Source: Paenibacillus yonginensis (GTDB taxonomy: Bacteria; Bacillota; Bacilli; Paenibacillales; Paenibacillaceae). From it: a DNA stretch of 64,000 bases. Shown here piece by piece: positions 35,765 to 45,500 of this stretch. The notes beneath the pieces were generated by a model. It did no database searches, had not been told where the DNA came from, and worked only from the letters and a program-made list of their open reading frames with translations. The number at the start of each line of letters is the position of its first letter. The stretch's first letter is position 1. The stretch covers positions 2,485,501 through 2,549,500 of the forward strand of contig NZ_CP014167.1 of the NCBI RefSeq assembly GCF_001685395.1, written 5' to 3'. The position numbers were made by a program, and so were the translations under genes.

Positions 35765-36739
35765 GTGTTCCGCGAAATGATCATCCCGCTGATCTTTGGA
35801 CTGGCCCTCTTTATATTTGGCATGAAAATGATGGAGCTGGCTTTGCAGGCCTGGGCAGGACCGGTACTGACAAAGCTGCTGAACACGGTCTCCGCTACCC
35901 CTCTTAAAGGAATGGTGTTCAGTACGGCCGTGACCGCTCTGCTGCAGAGCAGCACCGCCGTTACCGTGATGACGATCGGCCTTGTCAATGCCGGTCTGCT
36001 GACCTATGGCCGGACGCTGGGGATCATTCTCGGCGGCAATATCGGCACCTGCCTGACCACTGAGCTGATCGCCCTGCATATTTCCTCTTTTGGACTTCCG
36101 CTGCTCCTGCTTTCTTTATGCATCTGGTTTGCCGCTGTCGTCCTGCATGAAAAATTACCGTTCCGGCTGCAAAAACACGCCTCTCTGATGATTTCCACCC
36201 AGCACGCAGCCCTGGCGGCGGCAGGATTCAGCATCGTGCTTACAGCCATTGCCTGGATGCAAAGCACGGGCGAAGCCCTGCAAACCTACGGCTTGATCGA
36301 CTGGTTCACTAAACGTGCCGAAAGCAGCATCCTGTGGGGCGTAGCCGCCGGCGCCGTTTTGGCTGCAGTCGTTCACAGCAGCGCAGCCGTGATCGGGCTT
36401 GCTATGGGACTGGCTGCTGCCGGTGCCCTGCCCGTGCCGCTCGGCATCGCCGTTGTACTTGGTTCCAACGTCGGCACCTGCGTGACGGCCGTGATCGCCT
36501 CGATCGGCGGAACCCGCTCCGGCCGCTTTGTGGCCTGGTCCCATATTGTGCTGAATGTTGGAGGCTGTCTGCTGTTCCTGCCCTTTATCCGCGAGCTTGG
36601 AGCAGCCTCCGCCTGGATGACCTCCGATGCTTCGGCGATGATCGCCCACAGCCAAACTTTGTTTAATTTGTTAAGCTCCCTGATCGCCCTGCCCTTGTGT
36701 TATCTGCCTGTATGGAAGCGGCTGGACAAACTCGCCTAG
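35765..36739 (+). CDS. yqeW: Na/Pi cotransporter family protein (YqeW-like)
   Basis: 324 residues from GTG 35765, which has a near-perfect ribosome site AAAGGAGGT (35751-35759). The family's two inverted repeats with the QSS motif are present: TALLQSSTAVTVM near residue 60 and AAVVHSSAAVIGLAM near 215, each followed by a GGNIGTC or GSNVGTC block. Eight or so membrane helices are seen. The C-terminal PhoU-like domain of longer relatives is absent, as in YqeW. It may import phosphate with sodium, but substrate is not proven for this branch. Its stop shares the palindrome CTAG with the converging Nudix gene. Confidence 0.9.
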   Translation: MFREMIIPLIFGLALFIFGMKMMELALQAWAGPVLTKLLNTVSATPLKGMVFSTAVTALLQSSTAVTVMTIGLVNAGLLTYGRTLGIILGGNIGTCLTTELIALHISSFGLPLLLLSLCIWFAAVVLHEKLPFRLQKHASLMISTQHAALAAAGFSIVLTAIAWMQSTGEALQTYGLIDWFTKRAESSILWGVAAGAVLAAVVHSSAAVIGLAMGLAAAGALPVPLGIAVVLGSNVGTCVTAVIASIGGTRSGRFVAWSHIVLNVGGCLLFLPFIRELGAASAWMTSDASAMIAHSQTLFNLLSSLIALPLCYLPVWKRLDKLA

Positions 36740-37167
36740 ACTTCAACGCCAAGCAGCTTCAGCCCTTTTTCCAAAATAAAGTCATTATTATCATAGCCGG
36801 AGGTACGCTGCTTCTCCCAGGCCTCCTTTGGTTCATACCAGTCTACGCCGCGGATTTCCTCAATCTGGGCTTTCAGCTCGCCTTGAGTGCTTTCGACCAG
36901 GTAATAATGGACTTCCTTATCAACTAACCCAAATTCGGCATGTTCATATTGATAAGCAATGATATCAATAGGCTGGACGATAACGCCATGAACGCCCGTT
37001 TCTTCCCAAATCTCTCTAAGCGCGGTTTCCTCAACCGTTTCGCCCGGCTCCTGTTTGCCTTTGGCGAAAGACATCTTGCCGTAACGGTCTGTAATAAGCT
37101 GGATTTGAAGCTGTCCGCCTTCCCGGCGATAAACGACGCCTCCGGCCGAAATTTCTTTATGTGCCAT
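36736..37167 (-). CDS. Nudix hydrolase
   Basis: 143 residues. The Nudix box is complete: GKQEPGETVEE, REIWEETGV. The N-terminus (EISAGGVVYRREGGQLQIQLI) is the family start. It hydrolyses a nucleoside diphosphate linked to another group; substrate is not predictable. The ribosome site is AGGTAGGGG. It converges on yqeW with stop codons that overlap (36736-36739). Confidence 0.93.
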   Translation of the reverse strand: MAHKEISAGGVVYRREGGQLQIQLITDRYGKMSFAKGKQEPGETVEETALREIWEETGVHGVIVQPIDIIAYQYEHAEFGLVDKEVHYYLVESTQGELKAQIEEIRGVDWYEPKEAWEKQRTSGYDNNDFILEKGLKLLGVEV

Positions 37168-37212
37168 CTTGTTCCCCTACCTTTCTGTCTATCCTTCAAT
37201 AACCTTGAATAA

Positions 37213-37247
37213 CAAGGATTCCATCCCGCAGTGGAATGAAATCCTTG
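37213..37247 (-). repeat. Inverted repeat between mtaB and the Nudix gene
   Basis: caaggattccat and atgaaatccttg form an imperfect hairpin of about 12 base pairs. On the minus strand it is followed by TTGTTATTC rather than a T run, so it is a weak terminator candidate for mtaB or an mRNA-stabilising stem. Confidence 0.45.
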
Positions 37248-37270
37248 AGGTTGTTGCAAATATGAAGCTG

Positions 37271-38614
37271 TTACCGCCCGGCAGCTTCAGGCAGCTCGTC
37301 CAGAATGCGGACGAGCGTTCCTTCGCAGCCGTTCACGCCTGCTTGGGTTACCTTGACCCGGCACAAACGTCCGGTTAAATCTTCGGCCGTATCAAATACA
37401 ACCTGCAGATAGTTGTCGCTCATGCCCATTGCGCGGCCAGGACCATATTGGCCTTTCTCATCGCGTTCCGGAATGACTTCAAGCACCTCGCCGACAAACT
37501 TCTCGGCATAAGCCAGCTGCATTTGCTCGGACAGGTCGATCAGCTCATGCACGCGTGTATGCTTCACTTCTTCATCCACCTGATCCTCCATACGTGCAGC
37601 AGGAGTGCCCGTCCGTTTGGAATAAGGGAAGACGTGCAGCTCGGAGAAGCCGATCCGCTTGATAGCCTCAAAGCCGTCGCGATAATGCTCGTCCGTTTCG
37701 CCCGGGAAACCTACGATGATATCGGTAGTAATGGCTACGTCCGGCATAAATTCGCGGATTTTACGGATCTTCTCCTCAAACTCGGCAATCGTGTATTTCC
37801 GTCTCATCCGTTTCAGCACTTCGTCGTTGCCGGCCTGAAGCGGAATGTGGAAATGACGGCACATTTTGGGTGATTTCTTAAGCACCTCAAGCACTCTGTC
37901 GTCGATTTGGCTGGCTTCGATCGAACTGATCCGGACGCGCTCCAGCCCTTCCACTTTATCCAGATCCCACAGCAGATCGGCCAACTTATAATCGTCCAGA
38001 TCATCGCCGTAGCCGCCGGTATGGATGCCGGTCAATACGATTTCTTTATATCCTGAAGCGACAAGCTGTCTCGCTTGAGCGATAACGCTCTTGGGATCAC
38101 GGCTGCGCGACAATCCGCGGGACCAAGGAATGATACAGAAGGTGCAGAAGTTGTTGCAGCCTTCCTGGATTTTCAGGAAAGCCCGGGTATGATCTGTAAA
38201 GTTTGGAACGTCCAGCTCCTCAAATTCACGGGTTTTCATAATATTGCGAACCGCATTGATCGGCTGGCGTTTGCTTTGAATTTCCCTGACGTAATCCAGA
38301 ATTTTGTCCCGGTCCTGGGTGCCGATGACAAGGTCCACACCCGGAATGTCCATAATTTCAGCCGGCGAGGTTTGCGCGTAACATCCGGTTACGGCGATAA
38401 TCGCGTCCGGGTTGCGCCGAACCGCGCGGCGGATAATTTGCCGGCTTTTCTTATCCCCGGTATTGGTTACCGTACAGGTATTGATCAGATAGACGTCAGC
38501 GGTCTGCTCAAAGTCCACCTGCTCGTATCCTTCGTTTTTAAACAGCTGCCAAATGGCTTCTGTATCATAAAAGTTAACTTTACATCCAAGCGTATAAAAA
38601 GCTACAGATGGCAT
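37271..38614 (-). CDS. mtaB: tRNA (t6A37) methylthiotransferase MtaB
   Basis: 447 residues. The N-terminal UPF0004 domain binds one iron-sulfur cluster (TLGCKVN, INTCTVTN, VTGCYAQ). The radical SAM motif is CNNFCTFCIIPWSRG. The C-terminal TRAM domain ends the protein. MtaB adds a methylthio group to t6A at position 37 of tRNAs reading ANN codons; B. subtilis YqeV is the same enzyme. It starts two bases after the rsmE stop with GGGGGGAG as ribosome site, in the conserved prmA-rsmE-mtaB order. Confidence 0.96.
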   Translation of the reverse strand: MPSVAFYTLGCKVNFYDTEAIWQLFKNEGYEQVDFEQTADVYLINTCTVTNTGDKKSRQIIRRAVRRNPDAIIAVTGCYAQTSPAEIMDIPGVDLVIGTQDRDKILDYVREIQSKRQPINAVRNIMKTREFEELDVPNFTDHTRAFLKIQEGCNNFCTFCIIPWSRGLSRSRDPKSVIAQARQLVASGYKEIVLTGIHTGGYGDDLDDYKLADLLWDLDKVEGLERVRISSIEASQIDDRVLEVLKKSPKMCRHFHIPLQAGNDEVLKRMRRKYTIAEFEEKIRKIREFMPDVAITTDIIVGFPGETDEHYRDGFEAIKRIGFSELHVFPYSKRTGTPAARMEDQVDEEVKHTRVHELIDLSEQMQLAYAEKFVGEVLEVIPERDEKGQYGPGRAMGMSDNYLQVVFDTAEDLTGRLCRVKVTQAGVNGCEGTLVRILDELPEAAGR

Positions 38615-38616
38615 TG

Positions 38617-39381
38617 CTAAACTCCCCCCATTTCTCCGGTTTCATATAATATGCAGGTCAGGGCGGCCATGCCGGCCGTTTCCGTTCTCAAAATTCGTCT
38701 GCCGAGTCCAACCGATTTCGCGCCAGCTGCTTCTGCCTCGGCCACTTCCTCTTCGGTAAATCCGCCTTCCGGACCTACAACCACCAGCACACGGCTGGAG
38801 ACCTCAGGTCCCAGCGAACCGACAAACGGCTGAACAATGTCTCTTAACTGTTCGCCAAGTTCTTTTTCATAACACATGCACACCAGATCATAGCCGTCAA
38901 AAAGCTCCAGCAGCCGCTTCCATTTCACCGGCTGTTCCACGTCAGGAATACGGCTCCGATGGGCCTGCTCGGCCGCTTCTTTGGCGATCTTGCTCCAGCG
39001 CGCAATCCGCTTCTCTTCCTTGCGCTCATCGTACTGCACGATCGTCCGCTCCGACAGAAACGGCACGAAGGCGGCCGCTCCGATCTCCGTACACTTCTGG
39101 ATGACCGTCTCCATTTTATCGCCTTTCGGCAGACTTTGGGCTATATCCACCTTGACCCGGGGTTCGCTGGTATCCTCCATTGTCTCCAGAATAACCGCGG
39201 TTACACCCTCAGGCTCCAGCAAAGACAGCTCTGCCAGCACCACACGGCCTTGTCCATCGCTGACAATGACCTTGTCTCCGGGTTTGCCGCGCATCACTTT
39301 TGTGATATGGCGTGCATCTTCGCCCGTGACCTGCACCTGCTGCTCTCCGAACTGCTCAGGCGGAATAAAATAACGCTGCAT
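38617..39381 (-). CDS. rsmE: 16S rRNA (uracil-1498-N3)-methyltransferase RsmE
   Basis: 254 residues from ATG 39381; ATG codons upstream are too close to AAGGATGG. The N-terminal PUA-like part starts MQRYFIPPEQF and the SPOUT knot has VVVGPEGGFTEEE and LGRRILRTETAG. It methylates U1498 of 16S rRNA. It is tightly linked to mtaB. Confidence 0.96.
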   Translation of the reverse strand: MQRYFIPPEQFGEQQVQVTGEDARHITKVMRGKPGDKVIVSDGQGRVVLAELSLLEPEGVTAVILETMEDTSEPRVKVDIAQSLPKGDKMETVIQKCTEIGAAAFVPFLSERTIVQYDERKEEKRIARWSKIAKEAAEQAHRSRIPDVEQPVKWKRLLELFDGYDLVCMCYEKELGEQLRDIVQPFVGSLGPEVSSRVLVVVGPEGGFTEEEVAEAEAAGAKSVGLGRRILRTETAGMAALTCILYETGEMGGV

Positions 39382-39464
39382 GTACATCCATCCTTGTTCC
39401 AAATTGCCATCCTACATCATACAACTTTTGCTCCAAGCTGGCTACAGCTTTCGGAGGTTCTTTT

Positions 39465-40145
39465 TCAGCCAAACAAACTTAAAGACACGCGGGTAAACGC
39501 ATGAAAAATATGATAAATCAATCCGTATAAAGGAGCTATCGTTACCGCCCTTAAAGGCGGAATAAACACGAACAGCAGGAAAATCAAAGAAGCCCATTGC
39601 TCGTATTGCTGCAGCATCGGCCGGATGCGCCGTGGAACAAGATCCTCGACAATCCGGTAACCGTCGAGCGGAGGCAGCGGCAGCAGGTTGAACAAAAACA
39701 GGCCGATATTCAAAATGCTCAAATAGTACAGGAACAGCTGCACGGCAACCTGGAAGCGGGAAGCCCCCTCTCCCCCGATCACACCTGCGTTAATCAAAGC
39801 CACATAAACAATGGTAGCTACGAATCCAATCACCAGGTTGCTTAAAGGACCAACGAACGAAACAATAATCCCCATCAGACGAGGTTTGCTGAAGTTGTCC
39901 CTGTTCACCGGAACAGGACGGGCCCAGCCAAAACCGAGCAGCAGGATCATCAGGGTACCAAACAGCTCGATATGCGAAGCCGGGTTTAAAGTCACCCTCC
40001 CCAGCATTTTGGCCGTTGGATCACCAAATTTATAGGCCGTATAGGCGTGGGCAAACTCATGGAACGTAAAAGCAATAAGAATGACTACCAATATAAAAGG
40101 CAGCACATCCAGAGGAAAAGCAAAAATGGAATTCAGGAAACCCAT
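39465..40145 (-). CDS. Site-2 protease family (M50) membrane metalloprotease
   Basis: 226 residues from ATG 40145, which follows AAAGGGG. The zinc motif HEFAHAY lies in the first membrane helix and the second motif PPLDGYRIVED (NPxDG variant) near residue 165. Five or six membrane segments are predicted. Family members cleave membrane-embedded substrates, such as anti-sigma factors; the substrate here is unknown. The PDZ domain of RseP is absent, as in the short YwhC-type proteins. It starts two bases after the prmA stop and may be cotranscribed with it. Confidence 0.9.
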   Translation of the reverse strand: MGFLNSIFAFPLDVLPFILVVILIAFTFHEFAHAYTAYKFGDPTAKMLGRVTLNPASHIELFGTLMILLLGFGWARPVPVNRDNFSKPRLMGIIVSFVGPLSNLVIGFVATIVYVALINAGVIGGEGASRFQVAVQLFLYYLSILNIGLFLFNLLPLPPLDGYRIVEDLVPRRIRPMLQQYEQWASLIFLLFVFIPPLRAVTIAPLYGLIYHIFHAFTRVSLSLFG

Positions 40146-40147
40146 GT

Positions 40148-41122
40148 CTACCCCTTTCTCGCCACAAACGCGACCCAATCTTCTTCACGTGCCGTATGCG
40201 CGATCTCGAAACCTGCCGCTACCAGACCCTGCTCGACATCCTTCTCTTTGTTCTTGTAAATGCCCGAAGCGATATAATATCCGCCAGGCTGAAGCGCCTG
40301 ATAAACATCATCAATGAAGAGAAGAATAATTTCAGCTAAAATATTGGCAACAACAACACGGACCGGCAGAGTTACGCCCAATTCGGAAGCCCCTTTGCCG
40401 CTTTTCAACACGGCCAGAAGGTCGCTTTCAAAGATTGAGATCTGCTGCTCCAGCCCGTTCAGCTGCGTATTCTCACGTGTGCTCGTAACTGCAATCGGGT
40501 CGAGGTCAAGCGCGAGTACATGCTTGGCTCCAAGCCGGACTGCCCCGATAGCCAAAATGCCGGAACCTGTGCCTACATCAATAACTTCGTCGCCTTCCTG
40601 AATTACGGACTCCAGCGTACGCAAGCAGAGCGCCGTTGTTGGGTGGGTTCCTGTTCCGAAAGCCATGCCCGGATCAAGCTCGATAATTTTCTCCTGCTCG
40701 GAAGCCGGCCGATAATCCTCCCAGGTCGGTTTGATCGTCAAACGGTCCGAAACGCGGATGGGCTTGAAGTATTTTTTCCAATTGTTCGCCCAGTCGTCTT
40801 CGCTTACATCCCGCAGCGAAAATTCAGCGGCGCCCGGATCGATGTCATATTCGCGCAGCTCCTCAATCCGTTCTTGGATCTCCTGCTGGATGGCGTCCAT
40901 GTCGCTGCCTTCCGGGAAATAACCGCTAAGCTTTGCTTCTCCCTCCGGAATGTCATTGGGCGGGATTTCAAACCACTGTCCCAAAGAAGTGTCTCTCGGT
41001 TTATTGTTATCGACATGCTCCTCAATGGAAACGCCGCCTGCACCGGATTCGTGCAGAAAGTTCGAAATCATCTCCACCGCTTCCTCTGTCGTATGTATCG
41101 TAAGCTCTTTCCAAATCTTCAA
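40148..41122 (-). CDS. prmA: Ribosomal protein L11 methyltransferase PrmA
   Basis: 324 residues, TTG start with site GGAGGAAAT. The SAM-binding motif is VIDVGTGSGILAIGA and the target-loop motif VVANILAE is present. The N-terminal substrate-recognition domain includes WKELTIHTTEEAVEMIS. It trimethylates ribosomal protein L11. In B. subtilis it directly follows dnaJ, but here it is separated from dnaJ by about 8.7 kb. Confidence 0.97.
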   Translation of the reverse strand: MKIWKELTIHTTEEAVEMISNFLHESGAGGVSIEEHVDNNKPRDTSLGQWFEIPPNDIPEGEAKLSGYFPEGSDMDAIQQEIQERIEELREYDIDPGAAEFSLRDVSEDDWANNWKKYFKPIRVSDRLTIKPTWEDYRPASEQEKIIELDPGMAFGTGTHPTTALCLRTLESVIQEGDEVIDVGTGSGILAIGAVRLGAKHVLALDLDPIAVTSTRENTQLNGLEQQISIFESDLLAVLKSGKGASELGVTLPVRVVVANILAEIILLFIDDVYQALQPGGYYIASGIYKNKEKDVEQGLVAAGFEIAHTAREEDWVAFVARKG

Positions 41123-41280
41123 AACGATTTCCTCCTCGATATTTGCATGCCTTCTATTGTACTATAAAAAGGAACAAAAAAGAAAACCGCCAAAGCTTCA
41201 CTTTCCTGCGTTAACAGGTCTCGTGAACTCGGCGGCCCAGGTGTCTAGCCGTATTCGATTCTCCGGATTTTCTAAGGGGA

Positions 41281-41472
41281 TCAGAGTTTAGGGGTACGCT
41301 TCTCCTGCCGGGCATCCGCCCGTTCGCTTCGCTCGAGTGCCTCCCAGTCCTCCTGATCGGCACGTTCTTCCGAGAATTCCACATCCAGATTGTGGCCTTC
41401 AAGCTGTTTGGACAGACTTTTGTTTGCTTTGTTGTTGTTTGATGTGCTGTTGGTTTTATTCAAATGATTCAT
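41281..41472 (-). CDS. YfhD-like small protein
   Basis: 63 residues, very hydrophilic. The C-terminal half (NLDVEFSEERADQEDWEALER) resembles the YfhD family (DVEFS-E-AD pattern), a group of short Bacillales proteins of unknown role. The N-terminus is an Asn/Lys/Ser-rich disordered stretch. Ribosome site AAGGAGGCC is strong. Confidence 0.65.
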   Translation of the reverse strand: MNHLNKTNSTSNNNKANKSLSKQLEGHNLDVEFSEERADQEDWEALERSERADARQEKRTPKL

Positions 41473-41520
41473 GGGGGCCTCCTTCTGTTATTATTAGGAT
41501 TATAATCTGGAATTACGGGA

Positions 41521-41850
41521 TTAAATCATTCCGCCAGCGTCTTCTACAATCTTCATCGCCTGGTGATGGACATTCTCATCCACCACGGCCGTAAGCAGTA
41601 TATCCCGCCCGGTCGGGCCGCCTTGGCCTCCGTCGCTCATCCCGCTGTTGGACGGATCGGCTTTAGCCATAATGCCGGCGGATTGATGGGACATCTCCAG
41701 GTCCTGCGCGAATTCCATCATCGTTCCGCTGCCATAGCGGCTGAAACGGTCTATGGAGTAGTCCACGACCCGCAGAGCCTGAAGCTTGCGTGCTGCGCCT
41801 TCCGCTTCCTCGGGACTTTTGAAATACGCGAGTATATTTTTTTCGGCCAT
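41521..41850 (-). CDS. Hypothetical protein, ferredoxin-fold-like
   Basis: 109 residues from ATG 41850, preceded by AGGTGA. The N-terminus (KNILAYFKSPEEAEGAARKLQALRVVD) and the C-terminus (ILLTAVVDENVHHQAMKIVEDAGG) suggest two beta-alpha-beta units like stress-type YflT proteins, separated by a Gly/Ser/Asp-rich loop. I do not recognise a named family. It lies beside the YfhD-like gene. Confidence 0.7.
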   Translation of the reverse strand: MAEKNILAYFKSPEEAEGAARKLQALRVVDYSIDRFSRYGSGTMMEFAQDLEMSHQSAGIMAKADPSNSGMSDGGQGGPTGRDILLTAVVDENVHHQAMKIVEDAGGMI

Positions 41851-41978
41851 TTTCTTCACCTGCTTCGTTAGTATTCAGGATTCACGCAAACCCATTCACG
41901 CTTAATTGTTATTGTGCAGGCGCGAGGTGATTTTTATGCCTCAGCAGTAAAAATCTAACCAGAACGGGAGGCAGCAGA

Positions 41979-42326
41979 ATGGATAGGAACAATCGATTTA
42001 GAGCGCTATTTCCCGGAACCGGCGGACTCCAGCACGCCGATCCGGCACCTCTCCGCCATTTGAGCATAGGCATCGAGCCGCTCAATCAGGAGGTAAACCG
42101 GGTCGTAATAAGAGCTGAAGCTCCTCATCCCGGTTACGGAATCCGGGTAATGGGCATTTATTTTTCGGGCGGTAGGGCTCTTATTTATGTAGAAGCAGTA
42201 CGCCCTGACCCGAGCGTCATGCATCCTCAAGTAATCTCAGCCGTTCAAACTGTGACATACATAGATAACACTTATACACCTCTTTTCCCGCCGGAGTATG
42301 AGAAATATATCAGTCCTTGGATATAA
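41979..42326 (+). CDS. PrcB C-terminal-like domain protein
   Basis: 115 residues. RVVIRAEAPHPGYGIRVMGI and LIYVEAVRPDPSVM resemble the PrcB_C domain (protease complex subunit or inhibitor-like). No signal peptide is seen. It has a clear ribosome site (GGGAGGCAGC). It lies 270 bases upstream of the large S8 protease on the same strand, which makes a protease-related role tempting but unproven. A weak terminator follows. Confidence 0.6.
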   Translation: MDRNNRFRALFPGTGGLQHADPAPLRHLSIGIEPLNQEVNRVVIRAEAPHPGYGIRVMGIYFSGGRALIYVEAVRPDPSVMHPQVISAVQTVTYIDNTYTPLFPPEYEKYISPWI

Positions 42327-42357
42327 GAATCTTCTCACTTCCGCAGACAATTCCTAT

Positions 42358-42384
42358 CCTCCCAGTTTTATGGGGGGTTTTTTT
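42358..42384 (+). terminator. Intrinsic terminator after the PrcB-like gene
   Basis: cctccca pairs with tgggggg across a short loop, followed by ttttttt. The stem is short and partly G-T. Confidence 0.65.
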
Positions 42385-42595
42385 GTTTTTAAGTAATTTA
42401 ATGTATTAATTACTTTTTTTGTTTGTTTTATCAAAATATTTTATCAGTTTAAAATATAGAATTTTCTTCCTCATACTATTAAACTCTTAAACAAATATTC
42501 CAATTCTACCATTGGGCAAAAAGGAGGGGCAGTTTTACATAGAAGGTAGAATCTAACTGATAACTTCATAATTAGTCATTAGGAGGGAATGTCAT

Positions 42596-45500
42596 TTGAG
42601 ACAGAAATGGTTGAGTGTACTAACAAGTACGATTCTGAGCGTAACTCTGTTAGCCCCCGGGGTAGGAGCTGCTCCTCAAGAAACAGAAGTATCCAAGCTT
42701 AGTGCGGAAACAATTGCCCAAATGAAAACTATCATTGAGCAGCAGTCTTTTTCGGGAAAACCTTATCTTTACGAGGGGTTGGATCAAATCGGGGATACTG
42801 AGAGCACAAATGTCATTGTCCAATTGACCGATAACCCCTTGGCTGTACTCAAAGCAAAAAACAAAATCAGTGGAAGGTCCTTCTCGGCCTCCTCGGAAAA
42901 AAGTGCTCTTAGTCAAATCAAATCCCAGCAGGAGCAATTTGAAGATGAACTTAGAGATCAGGGGATCTCTAGTGATGTTCAAAGCAGTTATTCAAAGGTG
43001 ATAAATGCCGTTTCCCTTCAGGTAACAGGCCGTGATCTGGATAAATTGGTTAAAATGGACAACGTTAAAGCCATCTATCCGGATCTCGAGGTCAAACTCG
43101 ATCCGGAACAAGTCCAGAATACCGAATCACAAGCAGAGCGGTTGATGAACGCCGCGACCTATTTAGGTTCAAACCAGCTGTCTTATAAAGGAAATGGAAT
43201 TAACATTGGTGTTATTGATACTGGAATTGATTATATGCATCCTGTACTTGAAGATGCTTATGCTGGTGGCTGGGATTTTGTAAACAATGATGATGACCCT
43301 TATGAAACCACTTACCAAGACTGGGTAAAAGCCCATAATGCAGATCCCGAAAAATATCCAGAAATTAATTCCGATAACGAAACTTATTATACCGAGCATG
43401 GAACACATGTTGCAGGAATTATCGCTGCCCGAGACCAAAGTGAGTTCAATGTCGTTGGCATTGCACCTCAAGCTAAGATCCATGCTTATAAAGTTTTAGG
43501 GCCTTACGGATCCGGACAGTCCTCATGGGTTATTGGAGGAATTGAACGTGCTGTAGAAGATGGCATGGATATCATTAACTTGTCTTTAGGCAATAGCCTT
43601 AATGATTCCAACTATATAACTTCAATAGCTATCAATAACGCTATGCTGGATGGCGTAGTTTCTGTAATTGCCAGTGGAAACTCGGGGCCGGACAGATATA
43701 CAGTAGGTTCTCCAGGCACTTCAACATTTGGCATCACAGTCGGCAATTCTACCTTGCCTAGTCCCGTTGTCACAGCCCAAGCAGACTTTATTGAAACTGC
43801 CACTTCCGTTACTTATGCAACTTACACAAAAGATTTAATGGCTTGGAACATTGCCGAAAATCCTTCACTTCTTGACGGAACCAGTATTCCAATCGTATAT
43901 GCGGGTTTAGGATATCCAGAAGACTTTACAAAAATTGAAGGTGGCGTTAAAGACAAAGCGGTATTAATTCAAAGGGGAGAACTTACCTTTGTCGACAAAA
44001 TTGCCAATGCGAAACAAGCTGGAGCTAAGGCAGCGATAATCTTTAATAACGTTCCGGGAGATATTCCTTATTTGTTAGGAGATGACTTCAGTTTTATTCC
44101 AACGCTGTCACTCCCTCAAGAAGCCGGTCAGCAGCTTCTGCAGCAGCTTGAAGATGGTCCTGGTTCTTTGGAAGTTGTTTGGTCTAATTTCGTTAAATCC
44201 GAACAACCCGGAGATGACATTAACGACACCAGCTCCAGAGGTCCAGTAAAAGATAATCTGAACATCAAACCGGATATCGTAGCGCCAGGTACAAATATTT
44301 TATCTTCTGTTCCTGCTTATGGAAAAGATGAACCTTCTGCAAACTATGACCAGGCCTATGCGCGTTTAACGGGGACAAGCATGGCCACTCCTCAAGTTGC
44401 CGGCATTGCTGCGCTCGTTATAGAAGCAGCACGAGCCCATTACCCAGATCGTGAATTTTCTCCCTTCGACATTAAAGCTGTATTAATGAATACCGCCTTG
44501 GTGTTGGACCCAACAAAATATGATTTGTTGGATCAAGGAGCAGGACGTGTTCAGCCTATAAAGGCTGTCGAAACTACTGCGATAGCAGAGGTTATTGATC
44601 AGACCGCCTACTATGATCTCGGGGAACTGATTACCAAAACAAATGTTACTGGCAGCATAAATTTTGGACATTTTGAATCCACATCCGAGGGAGATATCAC
44701 TAAAACCATTCGCATTGAAAATCTTTCTACGGAATCCAAGAGCTATACGGTAACCAACGTTGTTTATCAGACGGTTAACGGGATATCTTCCGCCGATATC
44801 TCCATCGATCAATCTGAATTCAACTTATCTGATGTAGAAAACCTTGCCGTCACTCTTCATATCCCTAAAGGAATCCAGAGCTCCGGTGAACTCCAAGGTT
44901 ACATTGTAATTCAAAGCACCGATGGAGCTACACGGTTGAGCATCCCTTATGCTGCATACTTCAACAAACTTCAAGGGCTACAAGGATTTAAGTATATTAA
45001 TCTGGATGAAGCCGCTAGCAGCAAAGGTTTGGCTCATTATCCGTTAACCTCAGACGGTGAACTCGGCCTGCTCACCGGTCAATTCGAGTCTTATAATCCG
45101 CTTGCTTACGCTTATATCGCTTTATTCGATGGGTTGGATACGGATGGCGGATTTGATGGAGGAGGTCATCTTGGTCTTATTTACGATCCAGTGATAGACG
45201 ATTTCTTCTACGAGAATATAACTGAGAATACCCCTGTCCAATATACATGGAGTGGAGAATATGCTGATCCATATACCGGGGAAGTTTATCCTGTGAAAGA
45301 CGGCCTTTATACGCTGGATATCTATGGTTTTAAAAACGATGATGGCAGCGGCGGTTCATTCTTCGAGGATACCGATCCATTTATTGTGAAGACCAAAGCT
45401 CCTGAACTAGATGTCGCTAATAAAGCAACCCTTTCGTCAGGTTCCAGCTATACAGGGAAAGTCAAAGATCTGAACATTGATATTGCCCCAGCCTTAAAAG

